Positions 1 to 7,819 of a DNA stretch of 64,000 nucleotides are shown here, one piece after another. Position 1 is the first letter of the stretch, and every line of letters begins with the position of its first letter. The stretch spans positions 62,001 through 126,000 of the forward strand of contig NZ_JPSY01000002.1 in the NCBI RefSeq assembly GCF_000763375.1, in the 5' to 3' direction. The notes beneath the pieces are model-generated. The model did not search any database. It was not told where the DNA came from and saw only the letters and a program-made list of their open reading frames with translations. This DNA comes from Microbacterium profundi. GTDB lineage: Bacteria > Actinomycetota > Actinomycetes > Actinomycetales > Microbacteriaceae. The position numbers and the translations under genes are program-made.

Positions 1-534
1 CGGCTGCTGCTCTGGATGCCGCTCGCGGGGCTCCTGCTCGGATTCGCCCTTGGATTCGACACAGTGGGTGTGCTCTTCCGCAATCCCCTCGGCACTGCCT
101 GCCTGATCGTCGGCCTGCTGCTCGTGCTCGGAGCCCGCCTGTGGACTCGTCGCCTTCTCCGGCGGGCGCAGCCGGATCCGGGGACCCCGGGAATGCATGC
201 CGAACTCATGTCCGTGGCACTGTCGGGTGGCGCATCCATCGAGCGCTCGTTGCGCCTCGTCGACGACAGCCCGGCGCGCGATCGCATCAGCGGCACGCAC
301 ACCAGGGGCGTACTCGAGCTGTCGCGCGCGGCCGGCGTCCCCGCGGGGGAGCTGCTGCGGGCGGCCGCCGCGCAGGAGCGTCACGACGCACGCATCCGCG
401 GGCGGCTGCGCGCATCCAAGCTCTCCTCGCAACTGATCATCCCCCTCGGCGTCTGCACGCTCCCCGCTTTCCTGCTGCTCGGCGTCGCGCCGCTCATGCT
501 CTCCGTCATGTCATCAACCCCGTTGCCGATCTGA
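1..534 (+). CDS. Type II secretion F-domain protein (TadC-like), probably 5' truncated
   Basis: Inner-membrane platform protein of a Flp/Tad pilus or type II secretion-like machine. The frame is open to the window edge, so the true start probably lies upstream; the first ATG inside is at 16. Two hydrophobic segments near the N terminus, a soluble middle (about residues 55-130) with the GspF-like pattern of an invariant Gly-Ala/Ser-Leu region, and a C-terminal hydrophobic segment ending near the stop fit the C-terminal half of a GspF/TadC protein. The genes that follow (DUF4244, two TadE/TadG-like proteins) are the usual distal part of actinobacterial Tad loci, which supports the call. Confidence 0.75.
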   Translation, partial: RLLLWMPLAGLLLGFALGFDTVGVLFRNPLGTACLIVGLLLVLGARLWTRRLLRRAQPDPGTPGMHAELMSVALSGGASIERSLRLVDDSPARDRISGTHTRGVLELSRAAGVPAGELLRAAAAQERHDARIRGRLRASKLSSQLIIPLGVCTLPAFLLLGVAPLMLSVMSSTPLPI

Positions 535-562
535 CGGCAGCACAACAGAAAGAAGGAACACG

Positions 563-760
563 ATGAACACCATCCCCGCCCTCACCAGACGCCGCGCGGC
601 GTCGCTCTTCACCGACGAATCCGGTGCCGCCACCGCTGAGTACGCCATCACGACGATGGCAGCCGTCGCGTTCGCAGGTTTGCTCGTCGTGATCATGCGT
701 TCGGACGAGGTGCGCGGCATCCTGACTGATCTCGTCCGCCGTGCGCTCACGGTCTCGTAG
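563..760 (+). CDS. DUF4244 Flp-pilin-like small protein
   Basis: A 65-residue protein with a charged N terminus followed by a segment containing the GAATAEYA signature and one hydrophobic helix, the layout of Flp-type pilins (DUF4244 in actinobacteria). It is presumably the pilin subunit or a pseudopilin assembled by the upstream F-domain protein. It starts 28 nt after the preceding stop, and a purine-rich AAGGA sits a few bases before the ATG. Same strand and tight spacing suggest one operon with the neighbours. The glutamate in TAEYA matches the processing-site region of class III pilins by family knowledge; processing itself is inferred. Confidence 0.8.
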   Translation: MNTIPALTRRRAASLFTDESGAATAEYAITTMAAVAFAGLLVVIMRSDEVRGILTDLVRRALTVS

Positions 761-793
761 ACGCCGATGCGGTGAACGAGCGATGAGCACTTC

Positions 794-1138
794 ATGAAGA
801 AGAAGAGCGACTCGGAGCGCGGATCGGTCGCAGCCGAGCTGGCGATCGCGCTCCCGGCGGTGGTGCTCGCACTGCTGCTGGGGGCGGGCGCGCTCGGAGC
901 CGCCGCGCGACAGGTATCGCTGCAGGATGCCGTGGCCGACGCAGCCCGTCTGCTGGGGCGGGGTGAGAGCGCTGCGACCGCGCACGCGGCGGTGACGGCC
1001 TCTGTCAGCGATGCGAACGTGTCGAGCGAGCTCAGCGGAGACCTCAGCTGCGTCAGCGCCAGCGTCGATGCGGTGGTGGGGCGCGTCATCCGCATCCCGC
1101 TGACCGCATCGAGCTGCGCGCTCAGCGGAGGGCTCTGA
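794..1138 (+). CDS. TadE-like pilus assembly protein
   Basis: A 114-residue protein that begins with a short basic stretch, then the typical TadE N-terminal signal/anchor helix containing GSVAAELAIALPAV, followed by a small periplasm-side domain with two cysteines (around residues 88 and 110) that could form a disulfide. TadE and TadF are minor pseudopilins of Tad systems. The stop codon overlaps the start of the next gene by one base (TGATG), indicating translational coupling. An alternative ATG at 783 is out of frame and hits a stop at once. Confidence 0.8.
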   Translation: MKKKSDSERGSVAAELAIALPAVVLALLLGAGALGAAARQVSLQDAVADAARLLGRGESAATAHAAVTASVSDANVSSELSGDLSCVSASVDAVVGRVIRIPLTASSCALSGGL

Positions 1139-1467
1139 TGGCCGGCAGCGCGCTCGCCGCCGGCGTGCTGGCGGTCGCGGCATCCCTCTCGCTGGGACTC
1201 GCCGCCGTCGGCGGCGCGTCGGTCACGGCGCAACGCGCCGCGGGCGCAGCAGACGCTGCCGCACTCGCGGCCGCCGACGCGTCGTCCGGCGCGATCGTCA
1301 CCGGAGAAGAGCCGTGCGCGCTCGCCGCGAGGGTGGCCGCGGCATCCGGAGCGACGCTCACATCGTGCACGCTGGAGGGGCCGGTGGCGACCGTGCAGGT
1401 CGAGGCGGCGTACGCTGGTCTTGCTGCCGTCTCCCGAGCCCGTGCCGGGCCACCCGAGGGATTCTGA
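1138..1467 (+). CDS. Rv3654c-family TadE/TadG-like secretion-neighbourhood protein
   Basis: A 109-residue Ala-rich protein with an N-terminal hydrophobic helix and the GGASVTAQRAAGAADAAALAAAD motif region seen in TadG-like and Rv3654c-type proteins. In actinobacteria this small gene closes the Tad cluster next to a helicase gene. Two cysteines (in EEPCAL and TSCTLE) again suggest an extracytoplasmic disulfide. Its start overlaps the previous stop by one base. No further pilus gene follows: the next coding sequence differs in composition and strategy, so the operon appears to end here. Confidence 0.75.
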   Translation: MAGSALAAGVLAVAASLSLGLAAVGGASVTAQRAAGAADAAALAAADASSGAIVTGEEPCALAARVAAASGATLTSCTLEGPVATVQVEAAYAGLAAVSRARAGPPEGF

Positions 1468-1575
1468 CGGCTCCACCCACGGCTCCGCTGTGAATGCACC
1501 ACGACAGTGGTGTGTATGGTGTGCTTCGAACATAAAGCGCGCACTTAGCCCCTCACCAGTGACTCCGCCGTTGAG

Positions 1576-1608
1576 TCCGGAGGTTTGCGCCGATGTCGCA
1601 CCTCCGAA
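1576..1608. repeat. Small inverted repeat upstream of the ECF locus
   Basis: The words TCCGGAGGT and ACCTCCGAA face each other across about 15 bases in the roughly 200-bp gap between the Tad genes and the ECF sigma pair. It could be a terminator stem for the pilus operon (there is no T run) or an operator. The rest of the gap shows no gene; an ORF that crosses it (1421-1645) overlaps the previous gene and has no ribosome site. Confidence 0.4.
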
Positions 1609-1671
1609 CGACGCGACAATGATCAATTTGAGACGGTTTGCGTGATCCCGTCATGTCCTATGTAAGGGACG

Positions 1672-2298
1672 ATGATGAGGAGCGCAATGAACGAACAGTT
1701 GAAGTCAGATCTGGCATCTGCCGATCCGATCATCACCGGGGAAGACGCGAAACTGCGTGGCCTCGTTCGGAACTTGGCCTCAGACGCGCGGAAGGCGGCG
1801 ACGAGCGGGGTCAACAGGCGCGTTCCATGGTGGAAGCGCCGACGTGCCATGCTTCCGATTGGTCTCGTCGCTGCATTTGCTTTGACGGGTGCGGCCGTTC
1901 TGGTCCCCCTCGGACAGTTGTGGGTGAACGACGTACCTGTCGAGTTCGACGCGGAGATTCCGATCGTCTACACGACAGACACCGGAGTCGATGTGAGTTG
2001 TCGATACGGGATCTACTTCGGCGTCCCCACTAATCGAACCGAGGCCGACGAACAACTGGCCGACTTCGTTCAAAACCATGATTGGTCCGGAATAGGGCAA
2101 CGCATCTACGACGAGGCGATCGCCAATCCGTTTGTGCCAGGCCCCAATGACGATTGGCAAGTGGACACTCCAGAGCTCCGTGACCGAGCATCGTTTAACC
2201 GAGCGCTAGAGGTCATCTGGGAAGAGTTGCCCGACGAACTGATAGATGACTACCAGTCTTCTGGCGGAACGATGGATTGCAAAGGTCAGCTCCATTGA
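1672..2298 (+). CDS. Membrane-anchored hypothetical protein, possible anti-sigma factor
   Basis: About 200 residues: an acidic-to-basic cytoplasmic N-terminal half (about 60 residues), one strong transmembrane helix (about residues 60-80, in MLPIGLVAAFALTGAAVLV), and an extracytoplasmic domain of about 125 residues with two cysteines. I do not recognise the family. The topology and the translationally coupled ECF sigma gene behind it suggest an anti-sigma factor, although anti-sigma genes usually follow the sigma gene, and no zinc-binding HxxxCxxC motif is visible. Starts at 1672, 1675 and 1687 are possible; 1687 has AGGAG four bases upstream. GC content and codon choice (ATA, CTA, TTA) differ from the neighbours. 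Confidence 0.55.
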   Translation: MMRSAMNEQLKSDLASADPIITGEDAKLRGLVRNLASDARKAATSGVNRRVPWWKRRRAMLPIGLVAAFALTGAAVLVPLGQLWVNDVPVEFDAEIPIVYTTDTGVDVSCRYGIYFGVPTNRTEADEQLADFVQNHDWSGIGQRIYDEAIANPFVPGPNDDWQVDTPELRDRASFNRALEVIWEELPDELIDDYQSSGGTMDCKGQLH

Positions 2299-2900
2299 AG
2301 CGCCAGCGACCACTCCCGCCAGAGATTCGCGATTGGGTCGAAATCGTCGTTGAAGACAACGCCGTCGATCTCCTGCGTTACCTCGAACGGCGCGTGAGCC
2401 AGCCCGAGGACGCTGCAGACCTGCTCGGACAAGTTCTCCTTGTTCTCTGGGAGAAAGGGTTACGCGTCCCGACGACCGATGAGGACGCGAGAATGTGGTG
2501 CTTCGGCATCGCCCGAAATGTGCTCCGCGAGCATCGGCGCAGAGCGACGAAAACACTCGACCTTGCCACCGCCTTGCGGAACCACCTTCGAGACGCACAA
2601 CTCCTGGCGACCGCTGCAGACGTCGCCGCTGAGACGAGGATGCGAGCGGGGGACGTGCGTAGGGCACTGACGCTTCTCGATGAGCGAGCGAAGGAACTTC
2701 TCATACTCATCTATTGGGACGGCTTCAGCATCGCTGACGCTGCCCGGCTTCTCTCCATCAACGAATCGACCGCGCGAACACGTCACGTTCGCGCACTCCG
2801 CCGACTCGAGGCAACGCTCGGGTCCGACGAGCACCAGTTCGCTGCGTCCAAGTCAACAGACATGCGGAACGCCCGATCTAGTCAACAATTGCGTACATAA
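2295..2900 (+). CDS. ECF-type RNA polymerase sigma factor
   Basis: Roughly 200 residues with sigma-70 region 2 (QPEDAADLLGQVLLVLWEK ... MWCFGIARNVLREHRR) and region 4 (ALTLLDERAKELLILIYWDGFSIADAARLL with a helix-turn-helix). The likely start is TTG at 2295, overlapping the previous stop (TTGA) with AAAGG nine bases before; an ATG at 2277 would overlap more. It lacks region 3, as ECF sigmas do. The coupling to a single-pass membrane protein suggests the pair forms a signal-responsive switch. The tail after region 4 is basic and poorly conserved-looking. Targets are unknown. Confidence 0.8.
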   Translation: MKRQRPLPPEIRDWVEIVVEDNAVDLLRYLERRVSQPEDAADLLGQVLLVLWEKGLRVPTTDEDARMWCFGIARNVLREHRRRATKTLDLATALRNHLRDAQLLATAADVAAETRMRAGDVRRALTLLDERAKELLILIYWDGFSIADAARLLSINESTARTRHVRALRRLEATLGSDEHQFAASKSTDMRNARSSQQLRT

Positions 2901-3052
2901 GGCCAGCGTGCGGACCGGGCGGATCGCATGTGCGGCGATCCGCCCGGTAACGCACGTCGGCGACCGCGGCGTACGCTGGTGCATTGTCCCGGCCTGGGAC
3001 GACGACTCAGAGAACTAGGGTTATGTGGAGTCGTTGAAGAAAGGACGCACCC

Positions 3053-5854
3053 TTGGCTGAAGGCAAGAAGCTCGTCATCGTCGAGTCTCCGACGAAGATG
3101 AGGTCGATTCAGGGGTACCTCGGTGATGACTACGAGGTGCTCAGCTCTGTCGGCCACATTCGCGACCTCGCTGATAAGAAGGACATCCCCGCCGCCGACA
3201 AGGCCGCGTACGGGAAGTACTCGATCGACATCGACAACGGGTTCGACCCGTACTACGTCGTCTCGGATCGCAAGACGAAGACCGTCGCCGAACTCAAGCG
3301 TGCGCTGAAGAATGCCGGTGAACTCCTGCTCGCCACTGATGAGGACCGCGAAGGCGAGGCGATCGCCTGGCACCTGCTCGAGACGCTGAAGCCGAAGGTG
3401 CCCGTCAAGCGCATGGTGTTCCACGAGATCACCAAGGACGCGATCCAGGCAGCCGTCGGCAACACCCGTGAGCTCGACCTCGCGCTCGTCGACGCCCAGG
3501 AGACCCGCCGCATCCTCGACCGCCTCTACGGCTGGGATGTCTCGCCCGTGCTCTGGTACAAGGTCAAGACCGGCCTCTCCGCCGGACGCGTGCAATCCGC
3601 AGCGACACGCATGATCGTCGAGCGGGAGCGCGAGCGCATGGCGTTCGTCTCCGCCGACTACTGGGATGTCGAAGCATCCGCCTCCGCGACCGGTACCGCT
3701 TTCAAGGTGCGCCTGGTTCGCGTCGACGGGGGTCAGCTCGCCCGTGGCACCGACTTCGATGACAACGGAAAGCTCAAGAAGGCCGTCGTCATCCTCGACG
3801 AGAAGAGGGCGCTGTCCCTCGCGCACGCTGTCGACGCCGCAGGTGCCGGCACCGTCACCAAGGTCGAGGCGAAGCCCGGCACGCGCAGCCCGTACGCTCC
3901 GTTCACCACCTCCACGCTGCAGCAGGAAGCAGGCCGCAAGCTCTCGATGAGCGCGAAGCAGGCGATGAGCGTCGCCCAGCGCCTGTATGAGAAGGGCTTC
4001 ATCACCTATATGCGAACGGACTCCGTCGCGCTGAGCACCCAGGCGGTGCAGGCGGCACGGAGCCAGGCGGTCGCCCTCTACGGCGACAAGGCCGTGCCGC
4101 TCAAGCCCCGCGTCTACAAGTCCAAGAGCAAGAACGCGCAGGAGGCGCACGAGGCGATCCGCCCCTCGGGCGAGAACTTCCGCAAGCCGGCGTCCGTCTC
4201 CGGCGAGCTCGACCGCGAAGAGCTGCGACTGTACGACCTCATCTGGAAGCGCACGGTCGCCAGCCAGATGGCCGACGCCAAGTACGAGACCACCACGGTC
4301 ACGCTGTCCGTCGATGCCGCCGGCGAGGTCGCCGAGTTCACGGCATCCGGAACCGTCTACACGTTCAAGGGCTTCCTCGAGGCATATGAAGAGGGCCGCG
4401 ATGAGAAGCGCGCCGACGCCGACGCCGACTCCAACCAGTCGCTGCCCGCCGTCGCCGTCGGCGACGAGCTCGGGATGTCGGATGCTGAGGCCAAGGGCCA
4501 CAAGACCAACCCGAAGCCGCGCTTCACCGAGGCCTCGCTGGTCAAGGCGCTCGAGGAGCACGGCATCGGCCGGCCCTCGACGTTCGCGAGCATCATCGGC
4601 ACCGTGATCGATCGTGGCTACGCGACCAAGCGCGGACAGGCGCTCGTGCCGACCTGGATGGCGTTCAGCGTCGTGCGACTGCTCGAGGAGCACTTCGCAG
4701 ACCTGATCGACTACGACTTCACGGCCGCCCTCGAAGACGACCTCGATGCGATCGCGCGCGGTGAGCAGAAGCGCGTCGAATGGCTCAAGTCGTTCTACTT
4801 CGGCACCGAGGGGCAGGTGGGGCTGCGTCAGGTCGTCGACAACCTCGGCGAGATCGACGCACGTGCGCTCAATTCGACACCCATCACCGACACCGCCACA
4901 CTGCGCTTCGGCAAGTACGGCCCCTACCTCGAGGTCGTCGACCCCGCGAAGCCCGACGAGCGGGGGCGCATCGTCAACGTTCCCGAGGACCTCGCGCCAG
5001 ACGAGCTGACAGCGGCGAAGGCGCAGGAGCTCATCGACGCCCCTGTCGCGGGTGATCGTGTTCTCGGCGAGAATCCCGAGAACGGTCGCGTCATCGTGGT
5101 GAAGGACGGCCGCTACGGTCCCTACGTGCAGGAGAACCTGCCGGAGGAGGACGTCGCGGTCGATGAGGCCACCGGCGAAGTCGTCGACAAGCCCAAGAAG
5201 AAGACCGCGAAGAAGGATGCGCCCAAGCCGCGCACGGCCTCGCTCTTCCGCTCGATGTCCGTGGAGGACATCGACCTCGACACCGCCCTGACTCTGCTGA
5301 GCCTGCCGCGCGTCGTGGGCGCTGACCCGGAGTCCGGTGACGAGATCACCGCGCAGAACGGCCGCTACGGCCCGTACCTGAAGAAGGGCACCGACTCGCG
5401 CTCGCTCGAGAGCGAACAGCAGATCTTCGATGTGAGCCTCGAGCAGGCGCTCACGATCTACGCGCAGCCGAAGTACGGCGCCGGTTCCCGCCGTGCCTCC
5501 AGCGCGCTCGCCGAGTTCGAGGCAGATCCGGTCAGCGGCAAGCCGATCCGCATCCGCGACGGGCGCTTCGGCGCCTACGTCACCGACGGCGAGACGAACG
5601 TCACGATTCCGCGTGGTCAGAAGCCCGAGGACATCACGTTCGAGATCGCCGTGCAGATGCTCGCTGACAAGCGCGCCAAGGGTCCGGCTCCGAAGCGGGG
5701 CGACGCGAAGAAGGCACCGGCCAAGAAGTCGCCTGCCAAGAAGGCGCCCGCGAAGAAGCCTGCGGTGAAGACCGACGAGGAGAAGGCCGCCGCACGTTCG
5801 GCGGCGGCGAAGAAGGCCGCGGCCACGCGTGCCGCGAATGCGGCGAAGAAGTAG
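3053..5854 (+). CDS. topA: DNA topoisomerase I (type IA)
   Basis: Relaxes negatively supercoiled DNA by single-strand passage. 933 residues. The TOPRIM domain has the Glu in VIVESPTK near residue 11 and an acidic DED triplet at residues 96-98; the catalytic tyrosine is Tyr319 in FITYMRTDS. The C-terminal third carries repeated modules of the type FGKYGPYLEV / GRYGPYVQ / NGRYGPYLKK / GRFGAYVTDG in place of zinc fingers, then a Lys-Ala-Pro-rich tail, as in mycobacterial TopA. The start is TTG at 3053, preceded by AAGAAAGGA with seven bases spacing. tmk follows directly, so the two are co-transcribed. The large ORF on the opposite strand is a GC-rich shadow. Confidence 0.98.
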   Translation: MAEGKKLVIVESPTKMRSIQGYLGDDYEVLSSVGHIRDLADKKDIPAADKAAYGKYSIDIDNGFDPYYVVSDRKTKTVAELKRALKNAGELLLATDEDREGEAIAWHLLETLKPKVPVKRMVFHEITKDAIQAAVGNTRELDLALVDAQETRRILDRLYGWDVSPVLWYKVKTGLSAGRVQSAATRMIVERERERMAFVSADYWDVEASASATGTAFKVRLVRVDGGQLARGTDFDDNGKLKKAVVILDEKRALSLAHAVDAAGAGTVTKVEAKPGTRSPYAPFTTSTLQQEAGRKLSMSAKQAMSVAQRLYEKGFITYMRTDSVALSTQAVQAARSQAVALYGDKAVPLKPRVYKSKSKNAQEAHEAIRPSGENFRKPASVSGELDREELRLYDLIWKRTVASQMADAKYETTTVTLSVDAAGEVAEFTASGTVYTFKGFLEAYEEGRDEKRADADADSNQSLPAVAVGDELGMSDAEAKGHKTNPKPRFTEASLVKALEEHGIGRPSTFASIIGTVIDRGYATKRGQALVPTWMAFSVVRLLEEHFADLIDYDFTAALEDDLDAIARGEQKRVEWLKSFYFGTEGQVGLRQVVDNLGEIDARALNSTPITDTATLRFGKYGPYLEVVDPAKPDERGRIVNVPEDLAPDELTAAKAQELIDAPVAGDRVLGENPENGRVIVVKDGRYGPYVQENLPEEDVAVDEATGEVVDKPKKKTAKKDAPKPRTASLFRSMSVEDIDLDTALTLLSLPRVVGADPESGDEITAQNGRYGPYLKKGTDSRSLESEQQIFDVSLEQALTIYAQPKYGAGSRRASSALAEFEADPVSGKPIRIRDGRFGAYVTDGETNVTIPRGQKPEDITFEIAVQMLADKRAKGPAPKRGDAKKAPAKKSPAKKAPAKKPAVKTDEEKAAARSAAAKKAAATRAANAAKK

Positions 5855-6487
5855 ATGCCGGTGAGTGAACGCTCAGGCGTGTGGATCACTCTCGAGGGCG
5901 GCGACGGCTCGGGGAAGACGACCCAGGCCGAGTTGCTCGAGAAGTGGCTGACGGATGCCGGGAACACCGTGCTGCGCACGCGAGAGCCGGGCGGCAGCGA
6001 GGTCGGTCAGCTGATCCGCGACATCGTGCTGCATCACCGCGGCGACATCGCACCGCGCGCCGAGGCGCTGCTGTATGCGGCAGATCGCGCGCACCACGTC
6101 GCGACGGTCGTACGGCCCGCGCTCGAGCGGGGCGAGATCGTGCTGCAGGATCGCTATCTCGACTCTTCCGTCGCCTACCAGGGCGCCGGACGCGTGCTCG
6201 ATGCCACCGAGGTGCGAGAGCTGTCGCTGTGGGCGACCGAGGGGGCGCTGCCTGACCTGACGCTGCTCCTCGATCTCGACCCTGCGACTGCGAGGACCCG
6301 TCTCGACTCCGCAGACAAGCCGTTCGACCGGCTCGAGTCCGAGAAGGCCGAGTTCCACACCCGCGTGCGCGAGTCCTTCCTCGCGCTCGCGGGTGCCGAG
6401 CCCGAGCGGTTCCTGGTGCTGGATGCCGCGGCATCCGCCGAGGAGATCGCAGAAGCCATCCGCCTCCGCGTCGCGCGGCTCGTCTGA
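5855..6487 (+). CDS. tmk: Thymidylate kinase
   Basis: Phosphorylates dTMP to dTDP for DNA synthesis. 210 residues, normal for the family. The P-loop GGDGSGKTT lies at residues 15-23, the DR(Y) segment in LQDRYLDSSVAYQGAGR binds the nucleotide, and a Leu-Asp-Leu-rich strand precedes the LID. The ATG abuts the topA stop codon; a GTG two codons later is an alternative. topA-tmk-holB order is common in Micrococcales. A large hairpin separates it from holB. Confidence 0.96.
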   Translation: MPVSERSGVWITLEGGDGSGKTTQAELLEKWLTDAGNTVLRTREPGGSEVGQLIRDIVLHHRGDIAPRAEALLYAADRAHHVATVVRPALERGEIVLQDRYLDSSVAYQGAGRVLDATEVRELSLWATEGALPDLTLLLDLDPATARTRLDSADKPFDRLESEKAEFHTRVRESFLALAGAEPERFLVLDAAASAEEIAEAIRLRVARLV

Positions 6488-6525
6488 TCGACGTCGGCTG
6501 ATTCCGCATAGAAGTGCGAACCTGT

Positions 6526-6608
6526 GCGCCAACTTCGGAGAACTGCGCTTTCTTCGGAGCGATTCCCTGTAGGGCTCCGAAGCTGGTGCATTTCTCCGAG
6601 TTAGGCGC
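6526..6608. repeat. 83-nt imperfect palindrome between tmk and holB
   Basis: Two 35-base arms (6526-6560 and 6574-6608) match in about 27 positions when one is reverse-complemented; the 13-base loop contains CCCT..AGGG that could pair further. There is no T run, so a plain intrinsic terminator is less likely than a dispersed palindromic element. Adjacent bases add a second small GCGCGC inverted repeat (6604-6622). Confidence 0.7.
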
Positions 6609-6658
6609 GCGCTGTGCGCGCCGCACAGGCTGTCTGACTCTCCAGTTAGGCTGAGTTC

Positions 6659-7819
6659 ATGCCACCAGCCGTCACGCTCGCCCCGTTCCCTTGGACGGAC
6701 GTCTGGGGGCAGGACGATGCGGTCGCAGCTCTTCGCACCGCGGCATCCGATCCTTCCGCGCTCTCGCACGCCTGGCTGATCACCGGCCCTCCAGGATCCG
6801 GGCGATCCACCCTGGCCTATGCGTTCGCGGCGGCGCTCGTCGCGGACAGCCCCGACGACGAGCACACGATGCGGCAGGTGTTCGCCGGCACGCATCCCGA
6901 CGTCACGGCGCTGCGCACCGACAAGGTCATCATCACGATCAAAGAGGCCAGGTCGCTGGTCGAGAGATCGTACTTCGCACCGTCGGCCGGTCGCTACCGG
7001 GTCATCGTCGTGGAAGATGCCGACCGCATGGTCGAGCGCACCTCGAATGTGCTGCTGAAGGCTCTCGAGGAACCACCGGAGAACACGGTCTGGATCCTCT
7101 GCGCACCGAGCGAGGCCGATCTGCTGCCCACCATCCGCTCCCGCGTGCGGCCCCTGCGGCTGCGTGAGCCCGATGTCGACGATGTCACGCGGCTGATCGT
7201 GCAGCGCACCGGCGCCGACGAGGTCACGGCAGAGCAAGCCGCCCGTCACTCGCAGCGCCACATCGGCATGGCGCAGCGCCTGGCGACCGACGACGCGGCA
7301 CGGCAACGACGCGACACCACGCTGCGTTCCGTGCTCGGGGTTCGCGGGGTCGGCAGCGCGGTCGAGGTGGCAGGGCACATCATCCAGGCGGCGACCGATG
7401 ACGCCAAGGCGCTGACCGCCGAGCGCGACGCCGCAGAGCGCGCGAGTCTGCTGCGTACGGTCGGCATCGCTGAGGGACAGGCGGTTCCGCCTGCGCTGCG
7501 CTCGCAGATATCCGCGCTGGAGGACGACCAGAAGAAGCGCGCGACCCGCAGCCTGCGCGACGGCATCGATCGGGTGCTCACCGACCTGCAGTCGATGTTC
7601 CGCGACGTCGTGATGCTGCAGTACGGCCGAGGCGAAGATCTCATCAACCGGGAATTGCGTGACGATCTGAGCGCCATGGCTCACGCGTGGTCGGTGACAC
7701 GTACGCTGGTTGTTCTTGACCATCTTGCCGAGACCCGGGAATCGCTGGAGCGCAACGTCGCCCCGACGCTCGCCCTGGAGAGTTTGCTCGTGACTGTCGC
7801 GAGCGGGAGGAAACCGTGA
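6659..7819 (+). CDS. holB: DNA polymerase III subunit delta'
   Basis: Clamp-loader subunit of the replicase. 386 residues with the AAA+ fold: GPPGSGRST near residue 43 (Arg in place of the Walker A Lys, as usual for non-hydrolysing delta'), VIVVEDADRM as Walker B, LLKALEEPP, and a sensor region TIRSRVRPL where other family members have SRC. The cysteine-rich zinc module normally found after the first helix region is absent here (ADSPDDEHTMRQ instead). The C-terminal third is helical. Its stop overlaps the GTG of the next gene (GTGA), giving translational coupling. Confidence 0.93.
   Translation: MPPAVTLAPFPWTDVWGQDDAVAALRTAASDPSALSHAWLITGPPGSGRSTLAYAFAAALVADSPDDEHTMRQVFAGTHPDVTALRTDKVIITIKEARSLVERSYFAPSAGRYRVIVVEDADRMVERTSNVLLKALEEPPENTVWILCAPSEADLLPTIRSRVRPLRLREPDVDDVTRLIVQRTGADEVTAEQAARHSQRHIGMAQRLATDDAARQRRDTTLRSVLGVRGVGSAVEVAGHIIQAATDDAKALTAERDAAERASLLRTVGIAEGQAVPPALRSQISALEDDQKKRATRSLRDGIDRVLTDLQSMFRDVVMLQYGRGEDLINRELRDDLSAMAHAWSVTRTLVVLDHLAETRESLERNVAPTLALESLLVTVASGRKP

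Noticed and set aside
1421..1645. 74-residue ORF before the ECF locus
   Set aside because: Overlaps the Tad gene, no ribosome site, and ends in an intergenic palindrome.
2882..4693. 603-residue ORF on the minus strand
   Set aside because: Lies entirely opposite topA; a GC-rich shadow with Arg/Gly/Leu-rich composition and no ribosome site.
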